A DNA stretch of 64,000 nt from Euryodendron excelsum (lineage: Eukaryota; Streptophyta; Magnoliopsida; Ericales; Pentaphylacaceae), in assembly GCA_033060915.1 (NCBI GenBank), contig CM065386.1, positions 4,787,501 to 4,851,500 of the forward strand, written 5' to 3'. This document shows positions 53,842 through 64,000 of the stretch, in pieces. Within the stretch, counting starts at the first letter, position 1. Each line of letters begins with the position of its first letter. Both the position numbers and the translations under genes were made by a program. The notes under the pieces were generated by a model, which was not told the DNA's origin, did no database searches, and saw only the letters and a list, made by a program, of their open reading frames with translations.

Positions 53842-54093
53842 ATGACTTTTCAAAATGGACGTGAGACGAACAAGTCGACCACTGTTAAAGCGAGCGAGGT
53901 TGATCCGGAATACAAAGCTATTCTAAAAGGTATTGTCCACATTTCCATGTTGGGTCTCCCGAAAGAGCACGCCTTTGAGGTGGCTTGCTTGGTGACCCCG
54001 CATCTTCTCACCAACTCTCCCCATCCCATTCGTGCCCCACCGGCGAAATTTGAGAAACTGAAGGGCAGCTCTTCGGGTACAAAGAAGAAGTGA
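53842..54093 (+). CDS. Small ORF of 83 aa, retrotransposon-associated, function unknown
   Basis: The frame encodes MTFQNGRETNKSTTVKASEV, a central AFEVACLVTPHLL helix-like part and a basic Lys-rich end (GSSSGTKKK). I recognise no domain. It lies between the probable Copia LTR and a polypurine-like tract that precedes the second Athila LTR, so it is probably part of the Athila element's 3' region rather than a host gene. It has no introns and no close neighbour on the same strand. Confidence 0.35.
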   Translation: MTFQNGRETNKSTTVKASEVDPEYKAILKGIVHISMLGLPKEHAFEVACLVTPHLLTNSPHPIRAPPAKFEKLKGSSSGTKKK

Positions 54094-54318
54094 TTACATA
54101 GCTTTTAGGAGAGTGGTCGTTACAAGCTCAATTCTTGTAATGTTATCTTGTGGCCTCTTTGTTATTCTTGCCATTTCTCTTATGTCTTTGTACTTCTTTA
54201 CGCTTGGATATAAAATGTGAGTGTGTTGCATTTCTTCACGTCTTCCTTTCATTTCCCCTCTTTTCTTTATTCTTTCAAGGCTTTGTTCTCTCACAATAAG
54301 AACATTGCTATCTTTCAG

Positions 54319-54339
54319 CTGGGGGGGTGGGGACCATTT
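54319..54339 (+). other. Polypurine-tract-like sequence before the second Athila LTR
   Basis: CTGGGGGGGTGGGGACC precedes TGATGGTTTATGC, the likely LTR start. Such a G-rich tract primes plus-strand DNA synthesis in LTR retrotransposons. Confidence 0.5.
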
Positions 54340-55440
54340 TGATGGTTTATGCTCTATTTGAAGGTGTATTCGGTAGTTCTAATGGGTTGTAGAATTTTAA
54401 GAGGGTTACTGGCATGATTTAGTAGTGATTCCCTTATTTTTCTAAGAAAATATTTTACAGGATTCTAAGTTTTGATCAGCCGATCAGTTGAATGGTTGAC
54501 CAATCGATCGACTGATTGATCGGCCCCTATAGCCCCTATTTTTGACCTGCGTATTTAAGGTTGTTTTTTCGGTCTTTGGAGAGATACACTCACATACCTT
54601 CACGCTTTCTCTCATTCAAACACTTAGAAAAATTTAAGAAAAGTGTAGTAAAGATAAAACTTTGTATTTCCTTTTATTTTCTTTCCATTTTCTATGCATT
54701 TTTCTTGTATCCAAACACTACTTCTCTTCATTAAACCTTAGATCTATTACTTTTCGTGCTTTCTCTACATTTCTACGCGGTCCCTATGATGGAACTCTCT
54801 AGCTAAATTCTTCATGAGGATGCAATTGTGAAGATCCACAAAGGATTGCATGGAGATTGAAGGGGAGTATTCTAATTGTATTGAATATCTTTTGATTTCT
54901 CTAAATTCGTCTCAATTGGGTTGTAGATCTATAGGAAACTTACATTCATAGTCACTACTAGTGACTTCTATGTATAATTCTCAAATTGATATAGGAATTG
55001 CACAATTGATGGTTTGCTTTTATGATTCTTTACATTAAACACAACTCTATACTCAATTGGGCATTAACCCAAATCTCTATAGTCTAAATTTTCCAAATCA
55101 AGGATCCATGAAGTGATCTTTGATTTGAGTTATCCAAACTCTATCTTTAATTCCATATAAGAATTTGTAGATTGGATTAATTGTATCCACAATCCTCTTA
55201 GAACTCATTTGATTTTCTAATTAATCAATTTGAATTGCAAGCTATTAGAATTATTTAGATTTAATTTTGTTACTCTAGTTGATAATTGCTTAGAAATTAG
55301 CCACTTAATTCTCAAAATCCCTAAAGATTATCGGTTTAATTTTGGTTACCATAGATCTAATTCTCTACTTATTTTTAACAATTTGGTCCAATAGTTCTCT
55401 AAATGCTATGCTTTATGTTGATTGTTAGATTTGCAAAAAT
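54340..55440 (+). mobile_element. Athila-type LTR, copy 2
   Basis: From 54505 to 55245 it matches copy 1 at 50680-51425 with many scattered differences and a shorter region upstream of the TATA box. Its right part ends near AATCCGGAACTTAACCGGTA, wording usual close to the 3' end of Athila LTRs. A gag region in the same orientation follows, so this LTR serves as the 5' LTR of that gag and, through the preceding G-rich tract, also looks like the 3' LTR of the sequence to its left. Confidence 0.65.
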
Positions 55441-55579
55441 CCCTTAGGAAGAATAATCCGGAACTTAACCGGTAAATTTACAGGACGACCACTTGCTTTT
55501 AAGTGCATGTTTGGATGTGGATCACTTGCACATCTTCATCTCCTAGAGAACTTACTCCCAGACTTCCCTTAGTTGTTGA

Positions 55580-57060
55580 CCTCGGTTTTATCCCAATGGC
55601 CAATATCAACAAATGAGGGCTACCTAACTTCTTTACCATAAATGCCAATGACATACTATACATCCTCAATCAAAATGTGCACGCTGACCCTAATCTTCAA
55701 CCAAATCCTTCAGAAGGAATTCCCAATGTCGTAGAGGGCAATGATTTTAACCAAGGGAGTAACTATGGCGACATGGCGGCTCCTCAATATCGAACATTAA
55801 GGGATTACATGAATCCTCCTAAGCAAGCTCTGAGCTCTTGTATTGTTTTTCCCCCACATTACACTACATTGAATCTTCGTCCAAGGATGACGCAATTGTT
55901 ACCACAATTTCATTGAATGGAGTCCGAGCGACCGTATGCATTCATAACATAATTTGAAGATGCTTGCTCCCTAGTCATGGACAACTCTTATCTAAGGGAA
56001 ATTTTCCTCCTAAAACTCTTTCCCTTTTGTCTAAATGATACAGCCAAAACGTGGTTCAACTTGTTGAGAACGTTGTCTATTCATTCTTGGCAAGCTCTTC
56101 CAGGGGAGTTTTTGAATAAATTTTTTTCGGAGAACTGAGTGGAGGTGTTTAGACACCAAATTTTGCAATTCTCCCCCATGTTATGAGAATTATTTTTTTA
56201 ATGTTGGGAACGCCTCAAAGACCTTCTAATTTCTTGCCCACATTATGGTTTCAATAAATGGCATATCATTAACATTTTCGACGTATCTCTTACCCCCCAA
56301 CTAAAATAATTTGTAAAGACAATGTGCGCGGACCTTTCATGAATAAACAACCTCATGAAACTTATGCCTATTTTGACTACCTCGCAAACTTGGCTCAAGA
56401 TCGGGCTATCACCAGGACCTAAAATCTCGAGGGTCGACCTAATCAATAAAGGGTAAAGGATCAATTGAAAGAAGTGAATGATGTTAATGCTAGACTTGCA
56501 ACGTTGACAAGAAAATTAGAAACTCTAGAAGAGAATAAAGTGAACAGGATGGACATAGAAGAAATTAAGGATGTAATTTGTGTTTTATGTGAGACCAAGG
56601 ACAATGGCACATCGTCTTGTTCGATCATCTCAGGGGTTAAGGAGGCTTTCATGGCCAACTTAATGCCATAAGTCAATACCAACGAGGATGGGGTAACCCC
56701 TATTCCAACACCTATAACCCCATGTGGAAGGATCACCTAAATTTCTCATGGAGGAGTGAGGGGTCGTCAAACCCCCAATCATATCAAGGAGGATTTCAAA
56801 ATCCTCAATCTTATCAAGCACCTCTTCCACCTTTCCAAACACAACAATACCAAGTTCCGTTGATGGCACAATTTCTATCTCAACCAAGACCATACTAGCC
56901 TCCACAACAAGCCCCAACCAACACATATCAAACACCACACAAGAGGACCCTAGATAACACTTTTCAAAATTTTATGCATAACCAAGGGAGTGTAAATTCT
57001 AGAATTGATAAGGCTTTAGAGCAACAAGGCCAAACGTGTGAGTAATACAAAAAGAGCATA
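55580..57060 (+). pseudogene. Athila gag remnant
   Basis: Pieces in shifting frames encode the Athila gag: DYMNPP near 55803, a gag core with CLNDTAKTWFNLL near 56030 (the conserved A..W..L of PF03732), FLNKFF near 56110, then a coiled-coil-like stretch (56465-56670, LATLTRKLETLEENKVN) and a Gln/Pro/Tyr-rich region to about 56940. Stops occur near 55913 and 56136, among others. No protease or reverse transcriptase follows, so the element is truncated near 57060. Confidence 0.75.
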
Positions 57061-57757
57061 CTCGCAAGTGCTTGAATTCGACACCCGTGGATTGGGAGTA
57101 TTTAGGGTTGGGTTTTAAGTTGACTTTTTTGTATTCTTTCTTGATAATGCTTGGTTAGCTGGACTAGGTCCCGTGATTTTTTACCCATGTTGGGTTTTTC
57201 ATGTTAAAATATCGCATGTCTTGTTTTGTGTGTGATTGCTTGCATATCTATTTTTGATATACAAATATTGCATGCACTGGATTACAAGATTAGGGTTAAT
57301 ATTAATTAGTTGAATTATGACCAATCCAAACAACCCTCCAAAAGGTAATTTGGCAAATCTATATAATCGGAATCATGGTTTAAATTTTTTTTCAATATCC
57401 ATACCAAAATGCAATTAAACTGAGAGAACATTCCTATTCGCAGGAGTGGAAGCTTGAATTCCACAATTACAGGTTTGTTTCCTTCTTATCTTCACATATT
57501 AGCCTGTTTGGAACTTAGGGCAGGGGAGGGAAGGGGACAAATTTTTTTATTCTACCCAAGAGAGAAATGGGAAGGAAAAGAGAGAGAAAGTTTTAAATCA
57601 ATCCCTCTGCTTCTTTCTCTTCTTTCTCTCCACTTTTCTTTTATTTTATTTTATTTTTTCTAAAACCGAATAAGGAAGGGAAACTTTTTTTGCCTTCATT
57701 TTCTCTTTCTCTTTCCTCTCCCAAGTTTTAAACATGCTACTAAAATGTTGTGTTTGG
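57061..57757. other. Intergenic, purine/pyrimidine-rich, no gene seen
   Basis: 57500-57730 holds A/G-rich and then C/T-rich runs (GGGGAGGGAAGGGG, TCTTTCTCTCC) that could pair with each other, a MITE-like or low-complexity structure. No coding domain. Confidence 0.35.
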
Positions 57758-59778
57758 ACCATAATTGTTAATCTCGCACCACACCAGTGCTTAGACAATG
57801 CGAAGAGGTTTAAACCCCACACCAGTTAACTTATCGACCAAAACCGGATATACTGGCCTGTACCAAACTGTACCAGGTTGTACCGGACAATTTGATTTTT
57901 TACCTTATATTTATTTTTTATTATATTTTATATCAATTATTTCATTTTGATGACTTTTAAATTTTCAATATGAGCGATTTCTATATTTAGAATATATATC
58001 TATATATACACACAACAATGGCTATGAAATTTTGGTAGTGATTTATTATATCAAAATGTTTAGACCTTTTGTTAAAATGTAATAGACAATGAGTAAGTAT
58101 TTTAAGCCTTTTTAAAATACTTGAAACTTATGATTTACTATTTTAAAGACTCTTTAAACTACTTATAACTTGTATATATTTTGCTATAATGAGATTTTAT
58201 TTCATACATTTATAGTATATGCATATATATATATATATATATATTTTTACATAAATATATAATATTTATAGCGACAAACCCGATACGATGCGCTGATACA
58301 GTCTGGTATCAGTATGTATTGTCTCAATGACAAAAATGGTACAGTGACTGGTACTTTAATCCCGAATATGGAAATCTATTAAAACACCCAAGTACAGGTG
58401 CAACAAAGCAGTAAATAAGAATTTGGTAAGACTGTAATTGATTACAAAGAACGGTTAACAGAACATGCAAAATTAAATGCTAAAATTCACCCCTTAAATA
58501 GTACTGATGAGAGTTAGACAATTGCTACACGAAAGATAATCAAAGAAAAATAATATTTTTGAGAGATTGATGATTGTTGACTTGACTGCGAAACGAAATT
58601 TAATAAAATTGTCTTGGACCCAATTGATCCGATCACCCTATTTATCCAAAATTTCAACGGAGGTTTTGTAACACAAATCATTTAATTAAATTTAGAATAA
58701 TACAATTAAATTCATAGATTCATATTATCGGTTTGTGCAATAACTATACTAAACTAAGATTTGTGCATAGAAATTACCAAACATAATAAAAAAATCTACG
58801 TTTTCGAAAATATCTAGAATTTAATTAAAGCCAATTCAATAATAATTCAATCTAGATTAATACAATTAAAGTCATAGATTCATACCATTGATTTGTGTAA
58901 TAACTATACCAAAATACGATTTATGTATAGAAATTACCAAACATAGTAAAAAATCTATGTTTTCTGAAATATCTAGAATTTCATTACCAAAAATTAGAAA
59001 CATTAAAAACTCAATTACCTCTGTTAAAATCCCAAGATTCTCGGATAATTTTCACAATTGGTTCTAAGAATAAAACTAGCTACTCATAATATTGAAAATA
59101 CGTGGTTTGAAAAATAATTTCATTACTAGAAATATAAAGTACAACAAAAACAAGACTAAAAATAAAGACAAACTAATCACTAAAAATATTTTCTAGACTA
59201 AATTAAAAACTAAAACTTCTACTCCCTACACTTTGTTTTGCTCTTACACCCCCTCGACTCTCTCCCTTCTCCTTTTATAGCCGATTGGCCTCACCTGCTC
59301 TATTGATTTTTTCTTCTCTCTTTCTTCTTCGTTCTTTCTTCTTCATGCATTTTTTTCATTTCCTCTTATCTTCCTCTCCTCTTTTCTTCCTCTCTTTTCT
59401 TCTTCTTTTTTGGTTGCTTCATCTGCTCCTCCCACGCATACTTGCACCAAATAACCAAACAACATATCACATACAAAATATAATAATATATTATATAACA
59501 ATATAATATATATATATATATATATCTATACACACTCACCCACTCCATTATATATATATTATATAATAACATGCGAATGTCTATGTGCACGTAGGTGTTA
59601 TTTTGCTCGGTTTTAACTTCAAATCCATACAAGACACAAAAATATAAAAGAAAACTAAAATTGCATTAAAATAATAAATAATATATAAATAAATAAATAT
59701 TAACAATAACTTACAATTAGGGATTTTGATTGTACGTTTTAGAGTACAATCAATTGGTGCGAGATTAACAATTATGGT
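57758..59778. repeat. 2-kb segment bounded by a perfect 24-bp inverted repeat
   Basis: ACCATAATTGTTAATCTCGC plus ACCA at 57758-57781 recurs as its exact reverse complement at 59755-59778. Next to the left arm are reiterated GTACC phrases (57840-57895), with related wording at 58290-58360. The interior is AT-rich and has microsatellites (58223-58244, 59506-59525), a 160-bp duplication, and a pyrimidine-rich 59270-59410. No transposase was found. A non-autonomous DNA transposon or two opposed copies of a short element are both possible. Confidence 0.5.
58690..58990. repeat. Tandem duplication with 160-bp period
   Basis: TACAATTAAATTCATAGATTC at 58701 recurs as TACAATTAAAGTCATAGATTC at 58861, and the match continues through GAAATTACCAAACATA and AAATATCTAGAATTT. 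About 10% of positions differ, so it is old. Confidence 0.75.
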
Positions 59779-60518
59779 TTGGACACGTATGATTTCCTCA
59801 CTCATTTCTTTTTATTACTTTTTTACTTTAACATTTTTTTTACAATTAAACAATAAGAGCAATTTCAAATCTCATCCTAATGTTTTAGGCGTGAAAATAC
59901 TCGAGGTGTCATTTGAGTTCATTGCTCCTACTTGCATACTTAAAATTTTTTTATTTAACTTCTCGCTCAACACAAGTCAACTTTTCATACAAGTTTTCTA
60001 AAATTGTATTTTTTGCAACCATGACGAATGAAATTGCATATTGAATGAGATATCTTGTTGCTCCTAATGTTGTTGAGTTTCACACAGTCTTCCTAATAAC
60101 ATTAAACTTTAAGCCATTTAATAATTAGAAGTTGATGAAATAGGGAAAAAATACAAAAAAAAAAATATGTGTTTTATCATGGGATCTTTTTATTTTGAAG
60201 GGAGGTAGTTGGTAACAGCTTGGTTTCTGGGACAACTTAGGAGGTTGACTAGACAAAGATTTAGAGCTTCCATATCTGTTGAGTAATGCCTGAGTCACAG
60301 AATCAAGGTCTAACCCGAATCGGAGCATGCATTATCTAGACACTAGGTTCGGCCTAATGTTTAAAGGGTTTAGCTATCCTCGATCACAATCTTAACAATT
60401 TTGTCATGAAACCAAAAACTTGAAATGGAAAAGACCCAATTCATCAACTGTCAGTTACATTGGATTTACTTAATTATGACAAGAACTATTGTTTTTTGCA
60501 GACTTAATTAGTCTTATA
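59779..60518. other. Intergenic, no gene seen
   Basis: AT-rich. Nothing coding or clearly repetitive apart from homopolymer runs near 60155. Confidence 0.4.
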
Positions 60519-61311
60519 TGAGAAAGTAGTAAGTCGGTCTCCGGGTCGGCGACGATCTGCTCCGATAATCTAAGAGGGAAAAAGAATGGAGGACTCTGGT
60601 GTTGTGCCTACCAAGGGCACTCCGATAACAAAGTTAGACTTCTAGAGGTATTTCAACAGAGTTTTAGCTAGGGTTTATGTTTACGTACATTCTTAGAGAA
60701 GATGAGTTTCCCTTTTATATGGGTAGACATCCTGGTAGCCCTAGGAGTGCGTTGCATGCATGGAGAGAGTGGGAGACGACTGTCTCTCCACGTGGCAGCG
60801 TGGCATTGGAGGTCCTAACTGATGGCAGGATAGTGGGGGGAGTGGTTGTCCAACCCCACGCGTGGTGCTCCTTTAGGCGTGTGTCAGAGCGAGTAAGGTG
60901 ACTACCTCCTGCTACACGCGAAGTCCTGGAGTTAGAAATACATTATCATGATTGAGTCGTCAGTGATGGCCCCTACTGGCGTGGCAGGTGGGGGGAATGA
61001 TCGGCACCATCCCATAAGGTTTGCTCAGGTATGGTATGTTCAGTCGTGCGTGGTCATGGTCTGTTAAGCCTTAGTCTGTTCAGTCATGGCCTTTTCGGCC
61101 ATGCTCTGGTCAGTTAGAGCTATCAGGGTTGATCTTTCTTTTGTGGTGTTTTTCCTTCTTTTGATCCCATCTGTGTCCCTCAAGATATCAACATGTTTGG
61201 TACTAAGCCTCAACCATTATAATGCACAGTACGTCATCAGCTGAATCTAACAACCCATATGTGCTTACTCCCGGTCAACCCGCCAAGGGTATTCCTGATC
61301 AATCCCTATCA
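60519..61311 (-). mobile_element. LTR of the 14.1-kb solo-LTR family, reverse orientation
   Basis: On the minus strand it starts TGATAGGGATTGATCAGGAA (61311) and ends TACTTTCTCA (60519). It matches 14142-14927 and 63149-63905 over most of its length, including the CCCATATAAAAGG TATA region. The five flanking bases differ (TTATA and GTTGA), so this is not a simple solo-LTR insertion; it more likely borders a rearranged or captured segment. Confidence 0.8.
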
Positions 61312-61368
61312 GTTGAGAAACATTTTACAACAAAATGAAAATAAAAAGAAAAACAAAACAAAACAAAA

Positions 61369-62507
61369 CTAAGAAGAAAAAGATCTAACAAGGAACCAAA
61401 AAAAAAAAAGCAAATGGATAAGAATGAAGATACCTTTCTCCATAGGACTATATAGTTTTGGAAAAGATTCATTATTCTTAGGCTTTTCTTTGGGGTCATT
61501 ATATACACCCATTTCATGCCTCTTGGGAATTTTTCTGAATGGTTGGCTTCCTTTGCAATATCCACACATAAAAAGGCCCAGCCGTAAGGCAAGCACTATA
61601 AATATTAAAACCCCTGCAATAGCAATCCAAGTGACCCTTTTAGTTGTCAAAAACTTTCCTGCCGTTGCAGAATTTGGTATTTTGGGTGCAGATGGTCCAA
61701 GTGCTTGTTCTCCTGGAGTTAATTCTAAAGATGGAGCCCCGGATGAAGATGGAAAATGAGGAAAGCCAAAGGGTGATGGGATAACAGAAGCATTAAAGGG
61801 ATTTCCACCTCTTCTGAAATTTGGAATATTCAGCAACTTTGTAGGTATAGGCCCAAAGAACAGGTTATTTTCAGCGTTCAAATCTCTTAGGGGAAAATCT
61901 TGTAAAACACCAAAGGTCCCAATGAGTTGATTACTCTACAAGTGCAAGGCAGTAAGAGATGACAAGTTTGCCATAACAGGCAGAATCTTCCACGCGTTCG
62001 GCATGAGCTGACCAAGAGCCAGCCCCAAAGTACCCATAATCTCCCTGATAGAAGTAGGGATTGGGCATCTAAGGCCATTAGCCAAAGTGGCTTCATACAC
62101 ACAAATCTCCCTTGGTCGAGTAGAGTAAGCCCACTCCCCCTTCTTCGGAATCCTATAACGTAGCAACGGAGGCATCTAGTACTCCTTCTAAATCCCCTTC
62201 ATCCTCTTCTCCGTCATCACAGAGGACACCCCTTTCGTCGCAAAATTGAATTTTCTCACTCCCGGCACCACTATCGTTCCAACTTCAAGATTCGTTCTCC
62301 CTTCAAAGGCCCCAGAAGGACCCACTGATAGGCTATTAGGGGCCCAGGCCTAACCCTCACCAAATCCTGAGAGCGAGTGTTCTCAGAATCTGATGATTGC
62401 ACCTCTCTCTCATCCATAATTCCTATCAAGTACCCCTTTCTCCTAGACTTCGATTCTACCCCAGCTAGTTCTTCAACCACCCTAAGCGACTCAGAGATCG
62501 CTTTCAC
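61369..62507 (-). pseudogene. Chimera: transposon (PF04195-type) ORF fused to part of a STRUBBELIG-receptor-family gene
   Basis: Read on the minus strand, 62507-61975 encodes retrotransposon-associated sequence: an acidic/Ser N-terminal part with breaks, then a PF04195-like part (GEWAYSTRPREICVYEATLA, then LGLALGQLMPNAWKIL). From about 61970 the same frame becomes a leucine-rich repeat (MANLSSLTALHL), reaches a single stop at 61938-61936, and continues with the receptor: LLNIPNF, a Pro/Ser-rich stalk, a transmembrane segment (WIAIAGVLIFIVLALRLGLF) and a juxtamembrane piece to SPMEKG. There an intact exon end/GT donor (near 61430) is followed by intron-like sequence. So genomic, not spliced, host DNA was captured. 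The kinase part is absent. The match to SRF3-like proteins is by recall of the family's conserved wording. Confidence 0.7.
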
Positions 62508-62939
62508 ACCCTTCGATAATCGCTCAAAACAACCGACTCAGGAAGAATTGCATAAAGGCTTAAAACTACAGCGAAGAGACTTACCAAGCCACACAACGAA
62601 TCCTTTGGAGCAGTTACGAATCAACGCGACAGGCAACAACGCAAAAGAAAATCTGGTGAATAGTTTGAAAATCTCAAGTATGGCGCATACAAAGTGGGAG
62701 CTAAAGGGTGTAATCGACTCAGCTAAAAGCCTCTTTTTCGAAATCAACAATCCAGATTGGGTCACCCACTCGCAGATCCAAAGGATGGCAGTCCATGAGT
62801 CAGGTCATGTTTTGAAAACCAATGGGCACACACCGCGTGGCGAAATGTCAATCGACTCATTTATTCCTTGCTAGCCTTATCATAAATGCGCCTACAGCGC
62901 CATAAATACATCCCGCCTCTACAAAGCGATGCCTATCGT

Positions 62940-63148
62940 CCCGGGAGTTAGGGGCTACTAATGGGGACTGATCAGGAATACCCTTAACGGATGGGGACCG
63001 ATCAGGAATACCCTTAACGGGCTGACCAGGAATTCGCTTGACCATGCTCGGGGTGCTCAGAGGAATTGGGGGCTACTGATGGGGACCGATCAGGAATACC
63101 CTTAACAGGCTGACCATGCTCGGGGTACTCAGAGGAATTAGGGGCTAC
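62940..63148 (+). repeat. Tandem repeats of an LTR edge plus polypurine tract
   Basis: ATGGGGACCGATCAGGAATA followed by CCCTTA occurs four times (about 62960, 62991, 63078, 63151). Three of the copies are preceded by AATTGGGGGCTAC-type purine tracts. Units are about 30 to 87 bp long. The solo LTR at 14.1 kb shows two diverged copies of the same unit (14142 and about 14245), so the duplication predates this insertion. Confidence 0.75.
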
Positions 63149-63905
63149 TGATGGAGACCGATCAGGAATACCCTTAGCGGGCTGACCGGGAGTAAGCACA
63201 TATGGGCTGTTAGATTCAGCTGATGATATACTGTGCATTACAATGGTTGAGGCTTAGCACCAAACATGTTAATATCTCGAGGGACACAGATCAACCCTAA
63301 TAGCTCCAGCTGACCAGAGCATGACCGAGAAGGCTATGACTAAACAAACCAAGGCTTAGCAGACCATGACCACTCACGACCGAGTGGACCATGCTCGAGC
63401 AAACCTTTTGGAATGGTGTCAATCATTCCTCCCACCTACCACGCCAGAAGAGGTCGTCACTGACGACCCAATTATGATAACGTGCTCCCAACTCCAAGAC
63501 TTCGCGTATAGTAGGAGGTAATTACCTTACTCGCTTTGACACACGCCTAAAGGAGCGCCACGCGTGGGGTTGGACAACCACTCCCCTCACTATCCTACTA
63601 CCAGTCAAAACCTCCAATGTCACGCTGCCACGTGGAGAGACAGCCGTCTCCCACTCTCTCCATGCATGCAACCCCCTCTTAGGACTACCAGGATGTCTAC
63701 CCATATAAAAAAAAAAACTCATCTTCTCCAAGAAGATATGCAAACATAAACCCTAGTCAAAACTCTGTTGAAATATCTGTAAAAATCTAATTTTGACATC
63801 TGAGTGCCCTTGACAGGCACCACACCGACGTTCTCCATTCCTTTTCCCTCCCAGATTACCGAAGCAGATCGTCGCCGACCTGAAGACTGACTTATTACTT
63901 TATCA
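63149..63905 (+). mobile_element. LTR of the 14.1-kb solo-LTR family, forward orientation
   Basis: Starts TGATGGAGACCGATCAGGAA and ends ACTTTATCA. It matches the solo LTR at 14142-14927 and, inverted, the LTR at 60519-61311. It follows a polypurine-like tract and, upstream, an antisense transposon ORF, so it looks like the 3' LTR of a Tat-like element whose left part is lost or rearranged. Its start may be extended to about 62958 if the tandem edge copies are counted. Confidence 0.75.
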
Positions 63906-64000
63906 CTATATATATTTGTGCCCTTTCTTTATTAAAAAACAAAAATTGTTCTATACTTGTACACTTTACTTGCACCCAAAATTGGCCTCATAGGATGAGG
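63906..64000. other. Window end, unclassified
   Basis: Short AT-rich flank after the LTR; nothing recognised. Confidence 0.3.

Noticed and set aside
62377..62874. 165-codon plus-strand frame in the chimeric region
   Set aside because: Much of it lies opposite the antisense transposon ORF, and the rest reads as retroelement sequence before the polypurine tract; no host domain seen.

Overview
The window is nuclear DNA of a eudicot plant, probably a woody species; the exact species cannot be read from it. The evidence is a cluster of multi-exon G-type lectin S-receptor-like kinases (S-RLKs) of the SD1 class, plant LTR retrotransposons of the Tat, Athila and probably Copia lineages, many MITEs and SINEs, and an endogenous caulimovirid. 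Gene density is low and most of the DNA between genes is transposon debris.

Layout. 1-6350: decayed endogenous pararetrovirus on the minus strand (movement protein, capsid with zinc knuckle, protease, start of reverse transcriptase, a further ORF block, a 35S-like promoter and a tRNA-Met primer site). 6485-10288: S-RLK gene 1, seven exons, intact. 10.7-14.9 kb: a MITE cluster with a MITE inside a MITE, an hAT-type element with an exact 8-bp target duplication, a SINE remnant, an S-RLK exon-1 relic and a solo LTR with a target duplication. 15288-25604: Tat-lineage LTR element with 602-bp LTRs, internally deleted pol, a tandem-repeat block, an antisense ORF and a large nested LTR-like insertion. 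26.7-28.3 kb: S-RLK pseudogene (exons 5-7) split by a SINE. 33015-36733 and 38340-42058: S-RLK genes 2 and 3, intact, same strand. 47112-43702: S-RLK gene 4, opposite strand, with a one-base frameshift and a GC splice donor. 48.06-48.98 kb: degenerate partial copy of gene 4. 50-57 kb: Athila-type LTRs and gag remains with another LTR-like insertion. 57.7-59.8 kb: a perfect 24-bp inverted repeat about 2 kb apart. 60.5-63.9 kb: two inverted copies of the 14.1-kb LTR flanking a chimera of a transposon ORF and part of a STRUBBELIG-family receptor gene.

How the genes relate. Genes 1-4 share the same exon pattern, with identical lengths for exon 4 (211 bp), exon 5 (238 bp) and exon 6 (151 bp), so they are tandem duplicates of one ancestor. 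Each would place an extracellular mannose-lectin/S-locus/PAN module on the cell surface and a Ser/Thr kinase inside; in this family such proteins act in pathogen recognition, development or self-incompatibility signalling. The relics at 13.9 kb and 26.7 kb are collinear and may be one further copy torn apart by retrotransposons. I found no bacterial-type operon, CRISPR array, tRNA or rRNA gene. The least ordinary items are the transposon/STRUBBELIG chimera in one reading frame, the virus placed about 130 bp upstream of gene 1, and the alternating tandem repeats in the Tat element.
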